Origin: an uncultured Eubacteriales bacterium
Lineage (GTDB): Bacteria > Bacillota > Clostridia > Oscillospirales > CAG-272
Direction: 5' to 3'
Length of the DNA: 8,395 nt
Assembly: GCA_934462825.1 (NCBI GenBank)
Contig: CAKSIP010000048.1
Coordinates: 1-8,395 of the forward strand
How positions within the stretch are numbered: the stretch's first letter is position 1; each line of letters opens with the position of its first letter. A program made the position numbers and the translations under genes. The notes under the pieces were generated by a model. The model had not been told where the DNA came from, made no database searches, and worked only from the letters and a program-made list of their open reading frames with translations. This document shows, one piece after another, positions 1-6,150 of this stretch.

Positions 1-1131
1 CATTTCCGGCGTCTCGGAGCGCGCTATTTGGAGCTGACTGCGGAATCGGATTTGAAAATCGAATTTTTGTCACTGCTCCCGTGTCCGTATCCGCTGGAAC
101 AGGTTGCGGTTTCCTTCGGCGACGAGGTGACCGACCGAATTTATACCGTGGCGGTGCGCACGCTGGAGCTTTGTATGCACGACCACTATGAGGACTGTCC
201 TTGGAGAGAGCAGGCGATGTATGCCATGGACAGCCGGAATCAGATGCTTTGCGGTTATTACGCCTTTCGGGAGTTTACATTCCCGCGCGCCTGCCTGTGG
301 CTGATGGGACAGGACAGGCGGGAGGACGGTTTGCTTTCCATCTGCACGCCGGAAAATCTCGGCAATGCAATTCCGTCCTTTTCGCTGCATTATATTTTGG
401 CGCTTTACGAATACTCCGTACAATCCGGCGACCTGACTCTGGCGCGGGAGGTTTTGCCGCGGGCAGAGGCAATTCTGCAGGCGTTCCTTTGCCGCATGGA
501 GGACGGTCTGGTGCCCGCCTTTCCGAAGGAAAGCTATTGGAACTTCTACGAATGGCGGGAGGAGCTGGACGGCAAAAAAGCCGCCGCGCATTTCGATGCC
601 GTGCTGAACGGCTTGTTGTCTCTTGCGCTGGATCGGATGCAGCGGATTTATGACCTATTGCAGATCCGAAAGGATCTCCGCGCGCGTATTCCATCGCTCA
701 ACCGCCGGATTTTTGAGGTTTTCTATGTCCCGGAGCAGAAACGTTTCCGCAATCGTTCCGACACTTACGGCTACAGCGAGCTGGCAAACGCGCTTGCGAT
801 TTTGTGCGGCGCGGCGGAAGGAGAAATTGCCGAAAGCATAGCCGCCCAGCTGGCGGGAAAGAACGACATGACGCCGATTTCCCTAAGCATGACCTGCTTT
901 TTGTATGATGCTTTGCTGAAGGTTGACCGGGAGGGCTACCGAGAAGCTGTTTTGGAGGACATCCGCAAAACTTATCAGCCCATGCTGGATGCCGGTGCGA
1001 CCTCCTTTTGGGAGACGGAGCTGGGCGAGGCTGACTTTCACGGTGCCGGCAGTCTCTGTCACGGCTGGAGCGCCATGCCGGTTTACTACTACCACACGCT
1101 GCTTCGGCCGCAGCTGCCGAAGGCGGACTAA
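1..1131 (+). CDS. GH78 alpha-L-rhamnosidase-like glycoside hydrolase, C-terminal part (5' end outside window)
   Basis: The reading frame is open from base 1, so the 376 visible residues are the C-terminal part of a larger enzyme; GH78 proteins are usually much longer. The fragment begins FRRLGARYLEL, which resembles the end of the beta-sandwich domain that precedes the catalytic barrel. The rest reads as a six-hairpin (alpha/alpha)6 domain. Family hallmarks are DCPWREQ at fragment residues 65-71 followed by a DSRNQM stretch, and near the C-terminus TSFWETE (the Glu at bases 1012-1014 is the likely general base by analogy with other GH78 enzymes), then GSLCHGWSA and a Tyr-rich end. The known family role is release of terminal alpha-L-rhamnose from plant glycans or glycosides; the actual substrate cannot be told here. 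No signal peptide can be assessed. By eye this gene is GC-richer than the operon that follows. It is separated from that operon by a terminator, so it is a different transcription unit. Confidence 0.85.
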   Translation, partial: HFRRLGARYLELTAESDLKIEFLSLLPCPYPLEQVAVSFGDEVTDRIYTVAVRTLELCMHDHYEDCPWREQAMYAMDSRNQMLCGYYAFREFTFPRACLWLMGQDRREDGLLSICTPENLGNAIPSFSLHYILALYEYSVQSGDLTLAREVLPRAEAILQAFLCRMEDGLVPAFPKESYWNFYEWREELDGKKAAAHFDAVLNGLLSLALDRMQRIYDLLQIRKDLRARIPSLNRRIFEVFYVPEQKRFRNRSDTYGYSELANALAILCGAAEGEIAESIAAQLAGKNDMTPISLSMTCFLYDALLKVDREGYREAVLEDIRKTYQPMLDAGATSFWETELGEADFHGAGSLCHGWSAMPVYYYHTLLRPQLPKAD

Positions 1132-1155
1132 ACTCATGTTTTCCACCTCAAAAAA

Positions 1156-1184
1156 GATCCTGCGTTATCGCGGGGTCTTTTTTT
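1156..1184 (+). terminator. Intrinsic terminator of the rhamnosidase-like gene, possibly bidirectional
   Basis: A 9-bp stem (1156-1164 with 1169-1177, two G-U wobbles on the + strand RNA) closes a TTAT loop and is followed by seven T. It sits 24 nt after the stop codon at 1131. An A-tract at 1150-1155 precedes the stem, so a - strand transcript arriving from the right would also meet a hairpin plus six U. In that direction the two wobbles become A-C mismatches, so termination would be weaker. Confidence 0.88.
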
Positions 1185-1185
1185 G

Positions 1186-1227
1186 CCGAAAAGGCTTTGG
1201 AGCGCCCGAAACGGAAAGGCTTGGAGC
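1186..1227. repeat. Imperfect direct repeat within the candidate RNA
   Basis: Two copies of an approximately 17-nt unit containing AAAGGCTT(T)GGAGC lie at 1186-1203 and 1212-1227, differing by single-base length changes and one base near the left edge. On the - strand the right copy (1227-1222 part) forms the 3' arm of the RNA's closing helix, so the second copy offers an alternative CTCCA partner for the same 5' arm. Confidence 0.6.
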
Positions 1228-1368
1228 AGAAAACGCCTCTTGTGTCGTTCCCCGATGCGAACCTATTATGCCGTTTTGCTTGCGTTCAGGGCTGGGTTCT
1301 TACTGACGGTGCCCCGGCATCCCACAGCCCATTTGCTTTCTCTCCACGGCGTAAAGATATTTCAAGTC

Positions 1369-1397
1369 ATTATATCATTCTTTAAGAAAAGTGTCAA
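1369..1397 (-). promoter_or_regulatory. Perfect consensus SigA-type promoter, - strand
   Basis: Read on the - strand: TTGACA (1397-1392), a 17-nt spacer, then TATAAT (1374-1369). Both hexamers match the consensus six out of six at ideal spacing. The expected start is about 1362. It points away from the downstream operon, toward the 3' end of the rhamnosidase-like gene, where there is no - strand protein gene; its likely product is the candidate RNA at 1362-1150. Confidence 0.82.
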
Positions 1398-1452
1398 TAA
1401 GTTACCCATATTTTAAGCATTTTCTCGGGTTTCCGGTCGACATTAGGCTTCT

Positions 1453-1474
1453 CAACTTTCAACTTTTAACTTTT
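1453..1474. repeat. Short tandem CAACTTT-type repeat
   Basis: Three tandem units, CAACTTT (1453-1459), CAACTTTT (1460-1467) and AACTTTT (1468-1474), lie in the intergenic region between the two divergent promoters. No function can be assigned. The remaining bases between about 1398 and 1508 are AT-rich and show nothing else I can support. Confidence 0.55.
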
Positions 1475-1508
1475 ATCTCAACCTCTGCAAGATATTGGCA
1501 GGGCGCTA

Positions 1509-1537
1509 TTGACTTATTATAAAAAATCGTTTATAAT
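1509..1537 (+). promoter_or_regulatory. SigA-type promoter for the AI-2E permease/htpG operon
   Basis: TTGACT (1509-1514, five of six) is followed by a 17-nt spacer and TATAAT (1532-1537, six of six). The expected start is around 1544, giving a leader of roughly 38 nt before the ATG at 1582. A second TATAAT lies at 1543-1548 but has no good -35 at the right distance, so the first is preferred. Confidence 0.85.
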
Positions 1538-1581
1538 ATACCTATAATCTATGCTACGTGATGTAGGGAGAGGATGCTGAT

Positions 1582-3147
1582 ATGGTTCAGATGGATCCCA
1601 AAAAGAAAAAAATATGGATCGGATGTGGGATTGCGGCCGCATTGTTGGTGCTGCTGATTATCATTATCATCCATTACGAAAAATTCAACAACTTTTACTT
1701 GCAGGTTCGGTCGGTTTTGTCGGTACTGAATCCTATTTGGATCGGTATTGTCATCGCCTATCTGCTCAATCCCATTGAAAACTTTTTTGCTCAACGTGTT
1801 TTTGTCAAAGTCAAAAATCCCAAAGCGCACAAGGCGCTTTCCGTGGTTTTCACCTACATATTTACCATCGCAATCATAACCAGCTTTTTCATGATTTCAA
1901 TTCCTCAAATTGTGCGGAGCGCCAGCGAGCTTCCGGGAAAGTTGGAGTTTTTTGTAAACTCCATTACGGAATCGGTCAACAATTGGTACAACCAATTCCA
2001 AGGCTCCGATCTGTATCATACGCTGAACAAAGTAATGGATCTGGACAGCCTTGATATTAAGAAAATCATTCAGGACAACTTTCTGAAAATTGAGGAAATC
2101 ATGAAGGTCATTGCTTCGTCCTCCACCAGCATCCTCACCAGCGCCTACACAATCATAAAGGATATTTTGATCGGATTTGTTCTTTCCATCTATTTGCTTT
2201 CTTCCAAGGCAAAGCTGAAAGCGCAGTTCAAAAAGCTCTCCTATGCCGCCGTCGGAGAGAAAAAAGCCAATCGCGCTTTTGGCATTATGCGTTTTACCGA
2301 TCACACCTTCGGCGGATTTATCCAAGGGAAAATCATTGACTCCTTAATTATCGGTATTCTTACGTTTTTTGTGTTTTTGATTTTCCGTATTCCCTACCCC
2401 ACCCTGCTTGCCATTATCGTAGGCGTCACCAATGTGATCCCTGTGTTTGGCCCGATTATCGGAGCCATTCCCGCAGGCTTTATTGTATTGATTGCCGAGC
2501 CGAAAAAGCTGATTCTCACCATCCTTTTGATTATTTTGATTCAGCAGCTGGACGGCAACTACATCGGGCCTAAAATCCTCGGAGATTCCACCGGCCTTTC
2601 CGCTCTTGGCGTTTTTGTAGCCATTGTTGTTATGGGCGGTTACTTTGGTGTGGGCGGCATGCTCATAGGCGTTCCTGTTTTTGCCGTGATTTCGTCTGTG
2701 TCCAAACGCATTGTGGATAAAAAGCTGGCCGCGCGTGGGCTGTCTTGCGATCTCGACCATTATTATTCTCAGAATACGTTGGATTCTTTGGCGGACAAGC
2801 CGCGCAAGAAAAATACGTTTACCAAAGTCGTTGACTTTTTGTTGAAGTATCTGAAAATTGCCTTGCAAGCGGTCGTACGGTTCTTTCGCTCCCTTGCCTC
2901 GATCTCCATCCGAAAAAAAGAGGATCCCTCTGTAAAAGCATCCAAAAAGCAGAAAGCAGAGCGCAAAGCCCAAAAGAACGCAAAAAGCAACGAAGAAAAA
3001 GCGGATGCAGATGCAGAAACAGAGGCAGAGGCAGAGGCAGAAACAGAGGCAGAGGCAGAGGCAGAGGCAGAGGCAGAGGCAGAGGCAGAGGAAAATGCAG
3101 ATAAAGCTGCAAGTCAAGCGGAAGACACGCAAGCATCGGATCAATAA
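1582..3147 (+). CDS. AI-2E family transporter (PF01594-type permease) with an acidic repeat tail
   Basis: A 521-residue polytopic membrane protein. Likely hydrophobic segments lie at about residues 11-31, 45-63, 86-108, 187-207, 250-270, 273-304, 309-322 and 338-372, with a long soluble loop between 110 and 180 as in this family. Family signatures are visible: GGFIQGKIID (244-253), NVIPVFGPIIGAIPAG (284-299) and the GNYIGPKILGDSTGLSALGVFVA stretch (325-347) leading to GGMLIGVPVFAV. The family is named after a proposed AI-2 exporter, but characterised members differ (some are ion antiporters), so the substrate is unknown. After about residue 375 the chain is cytoplasmic-looking: a Lys/Arg-rich part (404-470), then an Ala-Glu tail (474-506) encoded by a hexanucleotide repeat. 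The start at 1582 is supported by AGGGAGAGG at 1565-1573, 8 nt upstream. First gene of the putative operon. Confidence 0.9.
   Translation: MVQMDPKKKKIWIGCGIAAALLVLLIIIIIHYEKFNNFYLQVRSVLSVLNPIWIGIVIAYLLNPIENFFAQRVFVKVKNPKAHKALSVVFTYIFTIAIITSFFMISIPQIVRSASELPGKLEFFVNSITESVNNWYNQFQGSDLYHTLNKVMDLDSLDIKKIIQDNFLKIEEIMKVIASSSTSILTSAYTIIKDILIGFVLSIYLLSSKAKLKAQFKKLSYAAVGEKKANRAFGIMRFTDHTFGGFIQGKIIDSLIIGILTFFVFLIFRIPYPTLLAIIVGVTNVIPVFGPIIGAIPAGFIVLIAEPKKLILTILLIILIQQLDGNYIGPKILGDSTGLSALGVFVAIVVMGGYFGVGGMLIGVPVFAVISSVSKRIVDKKLAARGLSCDLDHYYSQNTLDSLADKPRKKNTFTKVVDFLLKYLKIALQAVVRFFRSLASISIRKKEDPSVKASKKQKAERKAQKNAKSNEEKADADAETEAEAEAETEAEAEAEAEAEAEAEENADKAASQAEDTQASDQ
3013..3090 (+). repeat. GCAGAG hexanucleotide microsatellite inside the permease gene
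   Basis: The unit GCAGAG (Ala-Glu) occurs seven times without interruption at 3049-3090 and twice at 3025-3036. Two 12-nt variant blocks, GCAGAAACAGAG (3013-3024 and 3037-3048, Ala-Glu-Thr-Glu), give a higher-order pattern. Gain or loss of whole units keeps the reading frame, so the tail can vary in length without breaking the gene. The repeat contains no stop codon in any frame, which explains the long spurious antisense frames here. Confidence 0.95.
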
Positions 3148-3225
3148 AATCCAAGGTCAAAGTCAAAATAGAAATAAAATTGCAAAAATTGACGCGCCAT
3201 CCGACGCACAGGAGGTATTTATATT

Positions 3226-5133
3226 ATGCAAACGTCAGACAATGAAGTAAAAAAGGGCGGTATTTCGGTGGAAACCGAGCATATCTTCCCTATTATCAAA
3301 AAATGGCTTTATTCGGAAAAAGATATTTTTCTCCGGGAGCTTGTTTCCAACGCGCAGGACGCCATTACCAAGCTCAAGAGATTACACTCTCTCGGTCAGT
3401 ACGAAGCCGGCGCGGATGAAAATTACCGAATTACAGTCTCTTTGGACAAGGAGGCCGGCACACTGACCGTAGAGGACAACGGAATCGGCATGACCGAGGA
3501 AGAATTGGAAAAATATATTTGCCAGATCGCCCTCTCCGGCGCCTTGGACTTCATTCAAAAATACGAAAACGCCGACAGCGGCGCGCAAAGCGGAATTATC
3601 GGGCATTTCGGACTTGGATTTTATTCTGCTTTTATGGTCAGCAATAAGGTTGAAATCGAAACGCGTTCCTATACCAATGCGCCGGCCGTTCATTGGATTT
3701 GCTCGGACAACGGAGAATATGAAATAGAAGCCGGCACGCGCGACACGCACGGAACGCAGATTGTTCTTCACATCTCGGAGGATGAAAAGGATTATTTAGA
3801 AGCAGACAAAATCCGCGCTATGCTGAATAAATACTGCTCTTTCATGCCGGTGGAAATCTATTTTAACGATGGTCACGAGGAAGCCTGTGAATGTGATACG
3901 TGCAAGGATGAGGCGCAGGAACACAAGCACGAGGAAAAGCCGATCAATGACATTCATCCCCTTTGGACAAGGCCCGCCTCGGAATGCACCGACGAGGAAT
4001 ATAAAGAATTTTATCACAAGGTGTTTGGCGACATGCGGGATCCGCTGTTCTGGATTCATCTCAATGCCGATTATCCGCTGAACTTTAAGGGAATCCTGTA
4101 TTTCCCCAAAATCCGCACCGAATATGAGTCCATTGAAGGCCAGGTCAAGCTTTATTACAATCAGGTTTTTGTGGCCGACAATATCAAAGAGGTCATTCCC
4201 GAATACCTTTTGATGCTGAAAGGCGTATTGGATTGCCCGGAGCTTCCCTTAAATGTATCTCGCAGCTATTTGCAAACCAACACCTATGTTGCCAAGCTTT
4301 CAGCCCACATTGTCAAAAAAGTGGCGGACAAGCTGAACGGAATGAAAAACAACAACCGGGAAAGCTATGAAAAGGTTTGGAATGATATTAAAACTTTTAT
4401 CGAATACGCTTGTCTGCGCGACAAAAAGTTTTATGAAAGAGTAAAGGACGCGATCCTCTTCAAGCAGTGTGACGGAAAATATGTGACTTTGGAGGAATAC
4501 CTGGAAGCGGCCAAGGCCACCAACGAAGGCGTGGTGTATTACACCACGGACAAGGCGCTTCAAGCGCAGTATATTTCCCTTTTTGAAGCGCAGGGGATTT
4601 CGGTGGTATGCTTTGACTCTCCCATTGACACGCAGTTTGCTTCCCTTTTGGAGCAGCTCCGCGGAAGCGTGAAATTTATCCGTGTGGACGCAGAAATTGC
4701 TTCCTCTATGAAAGGGGAAGAAACCATTGAAGCGGAGGACGAGCTGAAAGCGCTCTTTGTAAAAGCAAGCGGCAATGAAAAAACGGAAGTTCGGTTTGAA
4801 GCGCTGAAGGATTCTTCGGTTCCGGCACTGCTCAATGTTTCGGAGGAATCCCGCCGCATAGAAGAAATGATGAAGCTGTATGCCGTCGCCGATCAGGAGG
4901 ACTTCAATCCCCTGCCGTCGAACGCGTCCCTTGTCATCAACACCGCTTCTCCTATCGTTAAAAAGCTCCCTGCCCTTATATCGCAGGCCCCTGAAAAAGC
5001 ATCGCGGTATGCAGATTATATTTACAAGCTGGCGCTGCTATCCCATCGCCGTCTTTCGGCAGAGGAAATGAATGCGTTTTTGACCGAAAGCTATGCCGTG
5101 CTGGATGAAGTAAGCGAGCTTCCCCATTCGTAA
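3226..5133 (+). CDS. htpG: Molecular chaperone HtpG (bacterial Hsp90)
   Basis: A 635-residue protein of normal length for bacterial Hsp90, a homodimeric ATP-dependent chaperone in the cytosol. The GHKL ATPase domain (about 10-215) shows FLRELVSNAQDAI (35-47; E38 and N42 are the catalytic base and Mg2+/ATP ligand by family analogy), DNGIGM (84-89), GHFGLGFYSAF (126-136, the lid glycine motif) and HGT (175-177). The middle domain carries PLWTRP and the LPLNVSRSYLQ motif with the phosphate-sensing Arg at R346. The C-terminal dimerisation domain follows from about 510. The unusual part is the linker at 216-238, which contains CECDTC and HKHEE, a possible metal-binding cluster. AGGAGGT at 3210-3216 lies 9 nt before the ATG. 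I see no CIRCE operator and no correctly spaced CtsR box upstream; transcription may come from the promoter at 1509-1537. Confidence 0.97.
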   Translation: MQTSDNEVKKGGISVETEHIFPIIKKWLYSEKDIFLRELVSNAQDAITKLKRLHSLGQYEAGADENYRITVSLDKEAGTLTVEDNGIGMTEEELEKYICQIALSGALDFIQKYENADSGAQSGIIGHFGLGFYSAFMVSNKVEIETRSYTNAPAVHWICSDNGEYEIEAGTRDTHGTQIVLHISEDEKDYLEADKIRAMLNKYCSFMPVEIYFNDGHEEACECDTCKDEAQEHKHEEKPINDIHPLWTRPASECTDEEYKEFYHKVFGDMRDPLFWIHLNADYPLNFKGILYFPKIRTEYESIEGQVKLYYNQVFVADNIKEVIPEYLLMLKGVLDCPELPLNVSRSYLQTNTYVAKLSAHIVKKVADKLNGMKNNNRESYEKVWNDIKTFIEYACLRDKKFYERVKDAILFKQCDGKYVTLEEYLEAAKATNEGVVYYTTDKALQAQYISLFEAQGISVVCFDSPIDTQFASLLEQLRGSVKFIRVDAEIASSMKGEETIEAEDELKALFVKASGNEKTEVRFEALKDSSVPALLNVSEESRRIEEMMKLYAVADQEDFNPLPSNASLVINTASPIVKKLPALISQAPEKASRYADYIYKLALLSHRRLSAEEMNAFLTESYAVLDEVSELPHS

Positions 5134-5134
5134 T

Positions 5135-6124
5135 ATGGAGATTAAACGCTTTCTGACAACGGAAGGTATTCCGGAACTTCCGGAAAATGAGCTGATTGCG
5201 GCCGAAAATCTCAACATGCTGGATCAAAGGCAAGCAGGCCTTTTTGAAAGCCGTATGGCTATGATCCGGGAGCTGGGACGGGAGATCGGAAAGACCGAAA
5301 ACGCCGGATTTGATATTATACGAGACAAATACAAGGCTTCTCTGCCTTATGACGGTGAGCCGTCCGATTATGCCTTTTCCCCCAGCCCGGAGGAGCTGCT
5401 TCATTATTTTGACAGCATTTCCGCGGTGGAAAAGATCGGATTGTGCCGTGCCATATCCGACAGCTTTCAAAACACTCGATTTTTATCCACGCTTCTCGGA
5501 TGGCCGGATGACAGTTGTAAAGCGGACGCGGTCGGGCGCATCGCCTATTTGAAAAACGCTTACACTGACAATGCATTTCTCCGCTTTTCCAAAGTGGTTG
5601 TCTCACCGCGCTCCGAATACTGTTCGTCCTTCCGGGCGGTTTGTCAGGAGGTTTATGACGGGCAATGCGAATATTGCATACTTCCGGTTGAAACTTCCGG
5701 CGACGGGCTTTTAATGAGCTTTTATTCCCTGATGGATCAATTTTCGTTGAAAATCGTGTCGCTGTGTACCTTGGAGCAAACCGGAACCGGACGCTTTACC
5801 AATTACGCTTTGCTAAAGAAAGAAATCTCCCTGGCCTATCTACGCTCAAAATCTTTGGTGTCCTCCAAGGACAGCCGTTTTGAAATCAAGCTTTCGATTC
5901 CGCGAGAGGATTCTTTGGGGCTATGCCATTTTCTTCAATATGCCGCGCTTTGCGGCATGACAGTCCAGCGAATCGCCACTGCGCCTCATATTTCCGGCGA
6001 GCAAAGAATATCTTACTATATTGCTTTCGGGATTTACAAGGCTGATTTGACCACCTTTTTAACCTATTTGGCGTTGGAAACACCGCACTATCTGCTTATG
6101 GGGGCCTATGCCACCGTCCTTTAA
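5135..6124 (+). CDS. Degenerate chorismate mutase/prephenate dehydratase/ACT-like protein
   Basis: A 329-residue protein whose order of parts resembles bifunctional PheA. Residues 24-68 look like the first helices of an AroQ chorismate mutase (LDQRQAGLFESRM then FDIIRDK); R40, D60 and R63 align by eye with E. coli R28, D48 and R51, but the K39 position is Ile. Residues 134-208 resemble prephenate dehydratase lobe 1, including CEYCILPVETSGDG, which matches the usual GVVPIENS-EG motif. The Thr-Arg-Phe catalytic motif appears only as TGRF (218-221). Just 32 residues separate the ETS and GRF motifs where active enzymes have roughly 100, so most of the second lobe is missing. Residues 248-328 look like an ACT domain. 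Catalysis is therefore doubtful; binding of an aromatic ligand is a guess. The ATG is one base after the htpG stop with no clear ribosome site of its own, suggesting translational coupling. Domain calls are from memory of the families, not a search. Confidence 0.6.
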   Translation: MEIKRFLTTEGIPELPENELIAAENLNMLDQRQAGLFESRMAMIRELGREIGKTENAGFDIIRDKYKASLPYDGEPSDYAFSPSPEELLHYFDSISAVEKIGLCRAISDSFQNTRFLSTLLGWPDDSCKADAVGRIAYLKNAYTDNAFLRFSKVVVSPRSEYCSSFRAVCQEVYDGQCEYCILPVETSGDGLLMSFYSLMDQFSLKIVSLCTLEQTGTGRFTNYALLKKEISLAYLRSKSLVSSKDSRFEIKLSIPREDSLGLCHFLQYAALCGMTVQRIATAPHISGEQRISYYIAFGIYKADLTTFLTYLALETPHYLLMGAYATVL

Positions 6125-6150
6125 AAAACAAGAAAGGATCCAAACGTATC

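Larger units (their letters stand above)
1150..1362 (-). ncRNA. Candidate structured small RNA, about 210 nt, no family recognised
   Basis: A consensus promoter on the - strand (1397-1369) predicts a transcript starting near 1362 and running to the hairpin and U-tract at 1177-1150. No convincing protein is encoded in between. The RNA can fold: a 12-bp closing helix pairs 1346-1335 with 1234-1222 (one bulged G at 1227, one G-U). Inside it an 8-bp stem pairs 1330-1326 and 1323-1321 with 1296-1289 (two-base bulge). The loop of that stem holds ATGCCG (1320-1315), which is perfectly complementary to CGGCAT at 1273-1268, allowing a pseudoknot. A further 4-bp hairpin lies at 1262-1247. The size and stand-alone promoter/terminator layout would suit 6S RNA or another housekeeping-type RNA, but I do not recognise conserved 6S, SRP, tmRNA or RNase P sequence. 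The boundaries are inferred from the promoter and terminator only. Confidence 0.5.

Noticed and set aside
1150..1362. Identification of the candidate RNA as 6S, SRP, tmRNA or RNase P RNA
   Set aside because: Size and layout fit 6S, but the fold has a one-sided interior rather than the large central bubble, and none of the conserved SRP, tmRNA or RNase P sequences are visible; I leave it unassigned.
1183..1416. Short + strand frames after the rhamnosidase terminator
   Set aside because: No ribosome site, no promoter in the right place, low-complexity translation, and the region is better explained as the antisense of a structured RNA.
2344..3144. Long antisense frame (266 codons) opposite the permease gene
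   Set aside because: Its length comes from the stop-free GCAGAG repeat read backwards as Cys-Leu; it has no ribosome site and no protein-like composition.
1582..3147. Calling the permease a quorum-sensing AI-2 exporter
   Set aside because: The family name rests on one proposed function; no other AI-2 genes are nearby and members of the family have been shown to do other things.
3153..3168. GGTCAAAGTCAAA before htpG, resembling a CtsR heat-shock operator
   Set aside because: CtsR boxes are two heptads separated by three bases; here the second half follows the first directly, so the repeat phase is wrong and the second unit is shorter.
3148..3225. CIRCE (HrcA) operator upstream of htpG
   Set aside because: No TTAGCACTC inverted repeat or near match is present in the gap.
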